Shown: positions 26,032 through 35,860 of the stretch, one piece after another
Layout: every line of letters starts with the position of its first letter
Position numbering within the stretch: position 1 is the stretch's first letter
Source: Stropharia rugosoannulata
Lineage: Eukaryota > Basidiomycota > Agaricomycetes > Agaricales > Strophariaceae
Direction: 5' to 3'
DNA length: 64,000 bases
NCBI GenBank assembly: GCA_028532985.1
Contig: JANCIK010000010.1
Location: 2,232,001-2,296,000 of the forward strand
The notes under the pieces: model-generated
Database searches by the model: none
Told to the model about the DNA's origin: nothing
Seen by the model: only the letters and a program-made list of their open reading frames with translations
Made by a program: the position numbers and the translations under genes

Positions 26032-27162
26032 ATGCCAACCTTACGGAGAAATAGCGTCACAAGAGAACAGAAGTAAATTTGTATCTATCTTCCTACCAGC
26101 TCAGCTCAATTTGGACATTGCAGCCAACTTCTGAATGCACTACCAGCTTATAGTATTCAAGATGGAAGCAGCGGTGTCCATTATGACCCACAGCCTGCAC
26201 CAGTGAGATATACGAGCCATGATCATAGTTATGGAGCTATTATACCCCCAAAGCCAACGAGGCAGCTACCTTTCAACAGGCGAATTTGGCCGTTCTTGAT
26301 TTCTATTCTACTTGGTATAATTATCGGCTACATGGTACAAACGCCGCTCGACTCGAGATACCGCCAACTGAAACGAGCTCAGTGGGCTAGTGATGAGGAG
26401 CAGCACAAAAAGGAGCGGGTGATATGGGAGAACTGGGTCTCTGCCCGGGAAACGGAAAAGCGCAAGTGGGATGCAGAACAATCCGAAAAGCGGAGCCATA
26501 TCGAGTGGCAGGGCCTGCAGGGACACAGCTGCGTGAGGTATGGCACCAGGGAGTATACAGCTACGCTCATTCATGTCCCTCTTGGATTCGATGCCATGCA
26601 AGAGTGCAAGTCTAAGTCGTTGACGATTAATGGCCGGCAGCTCTATCCTTCGCGGTGTGAAGACAAGGTGTGTTGACGGTAATAGTTCTCACTTTTCATT
26701 TCCTAAATTACTTTACAGGGGTACTGCGGCAAGGTGACTGCTCATTGGGATGTTGATTTCAATGAACCGGCATGCACACCATTCTTTTCTGAAGTACTTG
26801 ATAAGGTGTGCTGTTTTGGAATATCATGAACGTCAGCTCAAATCATTAACAGGGATGTAACGGCGCTTTTCGTGTAAGTCGCTTCATTATCAGCCAGGGA
26901 GAGGGCTTTACATTGAAACTTTTCACTCCAGCGGTACGATGCTAGGCTTGAAAATATCCAGGAATGGGACAGTTGGCAGGCAGTCTGCTCAACGATGAGC
27001 ACTGCTTATGGGTCCGTGCGGCTCGGGCCCGGAGCGTCGTGCTCAGAATGTAATGTATGTCGTTCGGAACGGTATAAATATGTGTTGTTTAATCAAGCTA
27101 CGCAGTGGGGAAGATGTGGTCACTGGGCGACATGGATGATTGAAGATTCCCGCTGTCGGTGA
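26032..27162 (+). CDS. Single-pass membrane protein with Cys/Trp-rich C-terminal domain
   Basis: Six exons (26032-26072, 26124-26667, 26719-26805, 26853-26873, 26932-27054, 27106-27162) give 290 residues. The N-terminal 75 residues are polar. One strong membrane helix follows (IWPFLISILLGIIIGYM), then a Lys/Glu/Arg coiled-coil stretch (EEQHKKERVIWENW...), then a Cys/Trp-rich domain: CVRYGTREYTA, GYCGKVTAHWDVDFNEPAC, KGCNGAFR, SWQAVCSTM, CNWGRCGHWATW. This resembles a widespread agaricomycete family of unknown function whose members share the YGTREYTA and W-G-x-W segments; I know no assigned role. The fourth exon is 21 nt. The MITE ends 22 bp upstream of the ATG. The start comes from splicing the 51-bp intron 26073-26123; the region after it lacks another good ATG. 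Confidence 0.75.
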
Positions 27163-28464
27163 TGTACAGGTCCCCACTCCTACGCTCTCGATGACGGAAT
27201 GGCCTTTGGGTTTTGAGAATCAGTTTTGGACATTTTTTTCTGGCCGGCTTTCTCTTTGTATGTATTACACAGGTTGTCATATCCGACAGGGCCGATTTAA
27301 TGGTACGTTGATTGAACATATAAGTATGTACATATCTCTGACAGCGCTAAGTATGTTGAAATTTACGAGAAACAAGGCCTGAGTCTAGTATCTAAGCCAT
27401 TGACACCATTGGAATTGACTGTTTGGTAGAGAATTTCTCAGTGGCACCCATTAACTAAAGGCTCTTTCTAAGTGCACCACAGTTCGACGTCTTCGACAGT
27501 TGCACAAGTGGATACTGATCATAGACTTTAAAACGTGGTCTACCCTAGCTGCCTAGCAGCTTGACGCTCGAAGAGTGACGACTCGATTTCAAAATGTGAT
27601 CAAGTATTGAAGTTGCCCAAAAAACCCTCGCGGGATGTATGAATCGGGCATCATTTACCGTGTCGTGCTCTTTATGCATAAGTTGATTGATCCGCAGCTG
27701 TGTGGATGGATGTCATCAGAGTCTGGTCTGAATACGTACTAGTCAGGGAGAGTCAGGGTCAGCCCACGAATCCATTAAATGATTTATGTATGTACCAGTG
27801 ACGACACAACCGTAACATAGGTTAATGGATAAAGTGTAAGTGTGTATACTCTACGTAAGTACACGGCTACGGGCGTCAGTCTTTTTACACTATGATATGC
27901 ATAAGCACTGTCACTCGGACTCACGGGAAAAGAGCTTGGACTCTAGGGTCTAGGTACACAATTCATTTTGCCCTGGGAAGTATTGACTATGTTGCCTCAC
28001 TGCTGAGCCTACTAATCTTCGTCACTATAGCTTGGGCCAAGCCCAAAGGTTCACGATGCTACTACTAGTTTGTCGCAAATGGTAAGGGCACACACTCACA
28101 GAGGACAGCAACAGGAGTTTCCAGCGTAAGGCATCTACGGTCCACCGGTATATTCAAGCGTTTCAACCTCAGTGAGAAAGCAGAAATGTGCGGCGCATCG
28201 GACAATTGCCATATGTACTTAAGCATTTAAACTGATGCGGAACGTAAGTACTCAATTACTCACTTCAATGATTCTTCCCGAGCCCATGGATTCTCTAGCT
28301 AAATTTACTTATTATGTACGCGCTCTACGTGATATCAATCCATTACAATGTGATTCGTATTTAATATGGTCATTGACACCCTCCCTTGTTGCGAGTGCCC
28401 CAACTTAACTGCTATGTCTCTGTCTAATCTGCATCCCAGAAATAGTTCCCTGGAACACGCACCC
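27163..28464. other. Intergenic, nothing recognised
   Basis: 1.3 kb of ordinary AT-moderate sequence with no supported coding region or repeat. Confidence 0.5.
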
Positions 28465-30373
28465 ATGCTTCAGAGCGACGGACTCGCTTTGTATGTTGCA
28501 AACGTACAAAATGGAAACTATTCTAACAGTAAGTATTGCAATAGTCAAGCCAATTCGAGATATCTAAGCCAGGACCTTCGAGTCAGTCGTAACGTTGACC
28601 ATCCTCATATACGACATAATCCATGTGTTTCCGCAAGAGGTATGCGACGACGCATTTTCAGCTGTGTTGCGTCACAACTAATACATTCGCCATTCATGAG
28701 GTCGAGTATATCTGGAAGTGAGTCTTATTTTCCGCTTAGAAGAGCCACAGAATAGCTTATCATGACGTCGATATAAGAGCCAAGTGGACGTTACCCAAGG
28801 TCTTGTACATATTTATTAGGTACTACGGGATTATTCAATGCTCGTAAGTATAAGTACCTCTTCACGTTTGTGGCTTTTTCATGTTAAGTGGGCCTCAGTA
28901 TGTTGCTTCACTGTGAGTCAAACGATTGATGGACTACCTCGGAAAAACTGGTTGAACAGGAAAATGATAGTTATGACAGGAGTCAACAACTCCAAAGAGG
29001 TACGTTTGCTTTGGTACTCTTCAAGTAAAGTTAACTGAGAGTCGATAGGCGTAAGTAAAGTTGCCTGGCGTTTCAACAGCCATTGACATTCTACACTAGA
29101 TGTCAAATATATTTCTGGGTACTTGGAATGTAAGCACATTTTACCCTGAATCATTGGAATTTAGTATGAATATCCAGGATTTCCAGAGCAGGACCACCTA
29201 CATTCTCTACAATTGTCAACATTCTTTTAGCTCTAAGAATAAATGCCCTATATGGACACAATAACATAAGTACGTGTCTCTCGAATAGCCATTCTTTGGA
29301 AATGACTCATTTTCGTTCGCAGTACTTGCTTCTCTACTCTTCCTCGTGATAGGTGAGCACTTGACACTTTCACTCTTGACATTAAAAACCTATCTTCTTG
29401 TCAATGCAGGGGAATTTGCTGTGAGATTGACCAGGTTTTTACCCCAAACACTATTACAATTTCGTTTTAGGTTTTACTCAGCATCAGTATACTCATTTCA
29501 ATTGACACCTCGACGGGAGTCCTTGACGTAGAGACCCTGGAAACATCAATTCCAGGATGCTTTACAACAGCTACTTTTTACAAACCAATTTATATGGCAC
29601 CGTGGTACGCAATCCATTACCTTTTTATGCCGTGTACACGAGACGTTCACTGATGCGATATCCCGTTATATATCTGTAGGCTGCTGTCTTTAATTGTCGC
29701 TGGTAATGGTCACACAGTGCTTATCCGAGTAGAAATTGAGCGCTCATTTCAAGTTTCAGCAATCTTTTTCCTGTTGACCATGTTCAGAATTCTGAGAACG
29801 AGTGTTGCACTGAAGAATAGTCTCGCTGATGGATTTATTCCAACACGCCGATCGACTCCCCTATTAACTGCCTTCTTCAAAGACGGGGTGGTTTATTACC
29901 TTTGGTAAGTTCATAACACTTGCTTTCCAGATTTTATTCATGAAGGTCTCCTTTTAGTATAACTGGTAAGCTGGATAGCTACGAATACGTTTACTCTTCC
30001 GCTCCTGACGAAGTTGCTTTATCCCAGTTGTCCTCTTGGGTTCTACAATATTAGAACAACTTCGCCTCCCCCTTCTCGGAGCAGTGCCGTTACCGTGAGT
30101 GTTGTTTACGCCTTAAAATGCATCCTATTAGACTGAAGCGTTTTGCTCTTTTAGCTGGCTTGTTGGTACCTATTCATTGGCAGTAGGTGTCATACAAATT
30201 ACACTGTACGTTTATAAATATATATATCTAATTTGCTACTACTCTAGGGTGGAAAGTTGGTCCTTGGTCTACGCAAAGTAGCCGTTGAAGACGGAGGCGA
30301 TATTAATGACTGGGACACTACACTCTCAGCGATACGGTTTCGCCCGGACAACCATTGTGCCACGGAATGCTGA
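28465..30373 (+). CDS. DUF6533-family seven-helix membrane protein, 17 exons
   Basis: Exons: 28465-28528, 28587-28639, 28701-28717, 28778-28843, 28889-28912, 28960-28999, 29080-29129, 29187-29269, 29323-29352, 29410-29420, 29471-29604, 29680-29702, 29754-29904, 29958-29965, 30028-30094, 30155-30182, 30248-30373. They join in frame to 324 residues. The N-terminal DUF6533 motif is plain: TLTILIYDIIHVFPQEVEYIW followed by KWTLPKVLYIFIRYYG. Later landmarks are YFWVLGIAGPP, LLALRINALYGHNN, SIPGCFTTATF, TPLLTAFFKDGVVYY and a C-terminal GGKLVLGLRKVA. Hydrophobic segments fit about seven helices. The family is greatly expanded in mushrooms and has no known function. Median exon length is about 50 nt, and exons of 8, 11, 17, 23, 24 and 28 nt occur. 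Several splice choices rest on matching the family pattern; an upstream ATG at 28411 or 28366 is possible. Confidence 0.75.
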
Positions 30374-32464
30374 TCAAATTTTCACCGGTCACCATCCGAA
30401 GCCATTCCCTAACACTTAGATAATATATTCAAGCTGTACTATAGTCGTAAGGTTATTTCTAACATCTATTGATAATTGTAAAGTTTGTGCCATATTGATA
30501 CCGTACTTACCTACACAAATATATCGTAAACTGGAAAAAAAATGAGCGAATACTTATTAAAATTGTTTTAAATGTTCGTGTTGCTGGTGATTGAATTTGA
30601 TCACAGACGTGGGACAGGTTTCATAGATTACAGCTTCCTGCCCATAAAGAGGCCTTCTCGAGCTTCCTCAATAGTGTTTCTAACACTCTTCACTCCATCA
30701 TCCTCGAAGTACGATTGACCTGTCAGTGCGCCCACTGTAACATTTGAAGCATTTGGGACGGGGCCCTGGAACCAGTATATTCCACCATATTTTGGAACGT
30801 AGTAGTAGACCAGTGACAGGCCCATCACTCCGCCGAGCACAACAACTGCATAATTCATATCCTGCGCAGTGGTTGATGGAGTAGTCGGAAACAAGAATAC
30901 CACTGTCATAAAGCTCATAAGGCTACGGAAATAATAGCAATTGGCAGGCTCTGCATTATTTATAAGTTGCATAAGTATTTCTCGATAAAATGAGGAAACC
31001 CACGTACAAATCGACCCATATAGAAAGGTCCCGGCTTAAACTCACTGCCTCCTGTGAGCCTCACTAAGATTGGAACAGAGTACGCGTAGTATAAGGCTGT
31101 GACGCTGAGCGTAAATACGGCGTTGATCGTCTGGCTTCCAGCAAACACAAGAAGGCCGAGAATGAGCGCTAGCGCCGCGTCAAATAGGACTGTGTTGACT
31201 GGCGTTCCTGTGTGCTTGTTCATGCGGTACAACCAGCTAGAGAAGGGTAGAGCAGAATCACGACTGAATGCAAATGTCTGTCGACTAGCCGCTAGGAGCT
31301 GTAGACACATTAATACTTCAATTTTTAGGCCTTCGAGAGCAAATAAGAGTTACCATGCTGGAACCCATCATAAATCTACCGTATGGGTCAATCATCATCT
31401 TTTTCTTTACTGAATGGATAGAACTCACTAGACAACAACGACTACAGACCAAATTATCAATGTTGGCTTCTGCCCGAAGCTATTGAAGAAAATTTGCGCC
31501 ATTGGCTGATTACTGTTAATGAGCGACTCAAATCCGAGCCCATGCAGAATGCTAAGGACACATTCAAGGCTAAGTAGAACAGTCAGACCACGATTAATTT
31601 TAAGAGGAAAATATCATCTGAATTAACTCACCCCAACCCAGTACCCCAGCTATCCCTACGGCGCTCACAATAGCCCAAGGAACAACGATGGTTGCATTCG
31701 ATGCTTCTTCGCTGATATGCACACAAGAATCAAAGGAACCTAATTAATTCAGAATCAGCCCATGTCAACATGTATTAAAATTGCGCTCACCGATAGTCCA
31801 CAGAGGGTAGAGGAAGCTCAGAATGAATGCATATCCATTAGGCCAGCCATCCACTAGTTGCAATTCAAGTCAACAACTCGTCGAATTTAACTGTATATGT
31901 GCGTGATACCATTATAAAAATCCCATAACGCTACTTTTGCGCTGTTCTTGAACTCGCGAGGTGTAGCCGCGGGAAGCGCAACAATGATAGCCAAACATAA
32001 TCTAAAAGCCAGAATGGTACATCTCTGCTCAGGAAACGTACTTGGACACTCACAAGACATTCAGGACGACATAGACTGTCTGCAGCCTCGCAAGTGCCGC
32101 AGTTCCGAGCGAGCAAATACAGATGTGAACAACAATTATGGCAGCATATATCCCGCTATACGTAGACGTGAGCCCGGGGAAGTCAGGCAATATAACGAGA
32201 TAATTATACGGACTAGAGCTGTGAATTAGTTGACACGAATGTCCCTCCTGACCCAATTGTTACGGCGCCCATAACTTGCACTGCACATCCCCAATCAATA
32301 GAGGCTACGGATGCAGCAGAACCGATTGTATTTGCATCTAGAATTTGTGTTTAGTTGAGGAGCGAGGAAGAGCCGAGCATAGATAGAAACGAACATCCCA
32401 CAGTCCAGCAGAGGACTCTCTTCCAGCGTGGAGATGCAAAGCAGAACGTCCAGAAGTAGAGCTA

Positions 32465-32476
32465 CAAAGCCGTGAG
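32465..32476. repeat. Target site duplication, left copy
   Basis: CAAAGCCGTGAG, repeated exactly at 34420-34431 on the other side of the retroelement. Confidence 0.85.
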
Positions 32477-32555
32477 TTTTTTTTTTTTTTTTTTTTTTGG
32501 TGTCAATTTAAGTCCTCAGCGTCAGACGCTATTTAGACTTTACAAATCAATGTAA

Positions 32556-33630
32556 CTACGATGAATGCAGGACCCCTGGTCCTCCTCCTTTTCCCGTAGA
32601 GCCCCTTCCGCATCGCCGACGGGCTATGCCCCCCGGGCGACCCTGCAGGGGAAACGCAGTTTTCCGGGCGCTCTGTTTTGAAGGGAGGGTTCTCGAGTTA
32701 TCGCCAACTTTTATGCTTATAATCTCTTTCCACTGATATAGTAGGGGGTGCGATCCTAGGAGGCGGGGTTTAGGAGGTGGGGCTTGGTCTGCCGTGGCCG
32801 GATGCGAGCGCTTGGTGGTTCGGGTGTTGGGAGTGCTGTGGTATCGGATGCATTGAGGGTGTTCTTGTGGGTAATCGGGTGTTTTGGGCGTCGAGTGTGG
32901 CCTCTCGGCGTTCTTCTCTGTTCCTAACATTATTAGTTTATATTCTTTACAGTTAATAGATAAATTATGTCTAGTTATTCCGTTCTCGGCGACCGGAGGC
33001 GTCGCGTGCTTGCTAGGTATTGCAGAACTATCTTCACGTTTCTCTTGCTCCGCAGCATTTGCTTCAGGTTTCTGGCGTCGGCCAAGGTGAAAGTCCATAG
33101 CTGCTCTTGCATTCGCATAGCTAGGGCACACAAACAGCAAATGCTGAAGTGTTTCCCCTTTGTATGTGCTGCGTTCCGCCCAGCATTTGGGGCATCTGGC
33201 GGTGTCGGATTGCCCGAAGCGTTCTAGATAGCCATTGAGGGGGATGTGGCCGCTCCTTATCTGAAGGAGCAAACTGGCTTCCGCCCGTGTCAGACCTTCG
33301 GTTAGCTGTCGGTACCCGTCAAAAGGGTAGCTGTCATCGATCTCTCTGGTGAAGCGTATTCCCTTTCCATTTGCCGCCCATGCTGCCGCTGCTTCTCTTT
33401 TGAGTTGCAGGTGGTAGGCTGTCTTGGCTGCTATTGCACTTGTCGCGAGCTTCGGTCGCAGTGTGGCCGGGAGGTGTATAGGGAGGGATACGTCACCTCG
33501 CGCTGCCTTTTTTGCTGCGGTATCAGCCATGTCATTACCTTTCACCTTTCTATGTGCCGGAATGTATCGTAGGTCGAATTTGTGCCCTTGTCGCCACTGG
33601 CCTCCATTTGTTACCGAGATATAGCCCCCC
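32556..33630 (-). pseudogene. Non-LTR retrotransposon RNase H and zinc-knuckle remnant
   Basis: Residues include YIPAHRKVKGNDMADTAAKKAA, matching the His...GNxxAD...A end of the RNase H domain that follows reverse transcriptase in Tad1/I-like fungal LINEs. Next come helices and the Cys-Cys-His-Cys knuckle CPKCWAERSTYKGETLQHLLFVC. The tail is Pro/Arg-rich low complexity. The acidic residues of the N-terminal RNase H half and the whole reverse transcriptase are absent, so the reading frame is a 5'-truncated 3' end. The ORF itself is still open for 329 codons from the ATG at 33545. Confidence 0.75.
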
Positions 33631-34180
33631 AGGGCCGCGATCCGAAGACCAGCCGCACCCTGAGAGGCTACCCCTTGGTGCCCTTGCGGGACCAGGGCTA
33701 TTCGATCTCCGAGAGAACTTAAGCTCCAACCTAGGTTGTTATCCTAGCAGGAACCGACAGAGGATTTTCTACAGTCAAACCAGGACAGAGGGACTGCCTC
33801 TGCCTGTTACGGCCCGCAAGGAGTTCAACCTTGTTTCCCGTGACCCAGCAGATGGTTCGATTATGCCATGTGGCTCGGATCCCCAATCTGTCCAGGCTCT
33901 CTGTCTTGCCACAATGCCTACCGGATTGTGCACCCCTTGCTGGGGGTTTGCAGCAGGGATCCGGAGTTTCCTTTCTGCATGTGACTAACGACCCATTTTC
34001 AGGGTGTGGGGTGGCCTTTTCGGCTTGTTTTTACAAGGATTCCCCCTGTTATCGTCGTCTATGTGAACAGATTCACACCTTTTTCAGGCAGCGCAAGGCT
34101 TTTGACTTTTTCTGGCTTTTTCAGTCCCAATTTCCCTAGATCAGGCCCAAATTAAGCCATGCCTGAAAGGACACGTGCTT

Positions 34181-34296
34181 GGTGTGCTAGTTTTTGTCAA
34201 CTTTTCGGTTGTTCGCATAAATGCTTCCATGTGTCACATGTTGGTGTAATAGTTTTTGTCAACTTTGCGGTTGTTTGCATAAAATGCTTCCACATG
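34181..34296. repeat. Tandem duplication of about 54 bp inside the retroelement
   Basis: 34181-34233 and 34242-34296 share the core GTCAACTTT-CGGTTGTT-GCATAAA-TGCTTCCA with few differences. Confidence 0.75.
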
Positions 34297-34329
34297 CCTC
34301 TCAGGCTGGTAGACTTTATGGTATCTGCC

Positions 34330-34415
34330 ATGAGCGGGAGTTGAACCCACTACCTTTCGGCCAAGTGCACTTCATGGCCTTTCGGGCAGCATTTGACTGT
34401 TAAGCCATATGCCCC
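34330..34415 (-). other. tRNA-like head of the retroelement (Pol III promoter boxes)
   Basis: Minus strand: GGGGCATATGGCTTAACAG... with an A-box-like TGGCTTAACAG (34397-34407) and a B-box GGTTCAACTCC (34337-34347), about 50 bp apart as in tRNA genes. It does not fold into a convincing cloverleaf by eye, so I call it a tRNA-derived promoter rather than a tRNA gene. Confidence 0.6.
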
Positions 34416-34419
34416 TTTT

Positions 34420-34431
34420 CAAAGCCGTGAG
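34420..34431. repeat. Target site duplication, right copy
   Basis: Exact copy of 32465-32476. Confidence 0.85.
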
Positions 34432-34897
34432 TGTGGACGGTAGAGGTTATTTAGGATACGTACCCCTCCAGACGTCGGCGCCGCGGATGCCAACTCGCCC
34501 ATGGAAACCCCCACCAACAGAATGAACACACTTGCAACAAGCCACTGCACATCTCTGCCTTAGTAGCTGTCTTCCAATATGGCTTGTTGGGACCCTAATA
34601 CATACCCCCCAGACCATTGCAGGCCCCCCTCCGTTTGGCAATGCATAGAAGAGGATGGAGGCAAGTGAGGGTAGTAGACCGATAATAGAGAATCCGATTC
34701 CAAACACCTAAGACAAGACATGTCGAAAATGCTGCTGAAGATGTATGAATATATGCGCGTACCTCGAGAGGCGTGAACGCCCGCTTGAACTCCTGCTTGT
34801 ACCCCAAGTCTGCTAAAAGAGCTTCATCAGCAAGTCTGATAACCTCTGCCCTAGACGCAGCTGGAGATTTCTCTATTTCATTCTTCGGGCTGACCAT

Positions 34898-35860
34898 ATC
34901 AAAGAGCGTAAAGGATGACCTAGAGAGGTGGCAAGGAGTCAGGACGATATCAGAAGATCCAGGTATATATGAGGTGTTCGAGGGTCTTGCTTCTATTCAC
35001 ATCTGCCAATAACTGAATTACGGTACTCATAACGTAAAGACGGCAGTATCAAACGGTGAGCCTACTTACTACTTAACGTCGTAGTGTTAACTCAATTGTT
35101 TGCAATACCATAAGGATAGAAGATACGCACCCTAACCGTGGATAATTAAATATACATGACCCCGCATTACGGTGCAGCTCTTATCGCACAAGCTTGAGTC
35201 CAGTAGATTATGTAGTCAATGATTCATGCATCATTACAACTTGGGTCTTGTGCTTCCATTAATTTGTAGCAGATACGCATAGTTCGGGCTTCCTGTTCTC
35301 AAATACCCAGACAGGAGTGATGTATTGCGATAGCAGAGGTACGTCAAGATAAACGTAGCGATTTGGAGACTCCAAAAGGTCGTCGGCTGGTTATCCGTCT
35401 GCACTGACCAACTTTTCAAGTTTGTTTCAAATGAAGTCCAGCGAGAAAAAATTAAGAAGTTCGTATCGGTGGGAAGCTATCAAGGGTACGTTGTAGCCTG
35501 CAAGACAGACACTAGGTGAGTTGCTTGATCAGTGGGTCCTGGGATGGGTATACATGACGGCGGTAAAGGTCAAAAACGTTTAACTTGTGCGTACATGATT
35601 GTTACTCGGGATCTTCCGCCGGAGATAGAAAGCTGTTCTCACGATCCTTGTTAAGTCCTTTTGATTTATTTGCTAAGACGTAGAATTTAATTGCATTTAA
35701 AGGCTCTCAGCTATACCGGTCAGACGGGCTTTGGAAACGATCCATTGGGGTCAAGTACAGGTGTTACACTAGAACTAAGTGCAAATCTACCTTTTTAAGT
35801 CAGTGTGATGATCAGTTCCTGTGCTACAATTCAGTGGCGTCTTACTAATAGCAAGTAAAT
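34898..35860. other. Intergenic between permeases A and B
   Basis: Upstream flank of A and 3' flank of B. Short ORFs only (for example 35234-35419), none recognisable. Confidence 0.5.

Larger units (their letters stand above)
32477..34419 (-). mobile_element. Retroelement: tRNA-like head, LINE-type RNase H/zinc-knuckle ORF, poly(A)
   Basis: The element is inserted in an intron of permease pseudogene A and bounded by the 12-bp duplication CAAAGCCGTGAG (32465-32476 and 34420-34431). It reads on the minus strand. The 5' end at 34419 starts with a tRNA-like segment (about 34330-34415). The middle holds a tandem duplication (34181-34296). The 3' half carries an ORF (33545-32556, with coding sense extending upstream to about 33630). 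The element ends in 22 A residues (T run at 32477-32498). Poly(A) plus duplication are marks of target-primed reverse transcription. The missing reverse transcriptase makes it non-autonomous. The tRNA-type head joined to LINE-coding sequence suggests a chimeric unit. Confidence 0.8.
30628..34897 (-). pseudogene. Amino-acid permease (GABA/UGA4 type) pseudogene A
   Basis: The exon-intron pattern is that of the intact paralogues at 35861-38128 and 48558-50980. It starts MVSPKNEIEKSP..., has RAEVIRLADEALLADLGYKQEFKRAFTPLE, and ends ...GLFMGRKL. At least three lesions lie in exons. A one-base deletion near 31535-31545 breaks the frame after FCMGSDL. The Gln codon that straddles the next intron (CA|G in paralogues) is TA| here, about 31440, giving a stop. 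A one-base deletion near 30920-30926 in the last exon breaks the frame before SFMTVVFLF. In addition a 1.94-kb retroelement sits in the third intron. Transport function would have been proton- or sodium-coupled uptake of GABA or amino acids; this copy cannot make a full protein. Confidence 0.8.

Noticed and set aside
26032..26202. A start for the membrane protein gene at GTG 26203
   Set aside because: Eukaryotic genes rarely use GTG; splicing the 51-bp intron gives an ATG at 26032 in frame.
34330..34415. A genuine minus-strand tRNA gene
   Set aside because: A and B boxes are present but the acceptor and anticodon stems do not pair convincingly, and the segment is the 5' end of an inserted retroelement.
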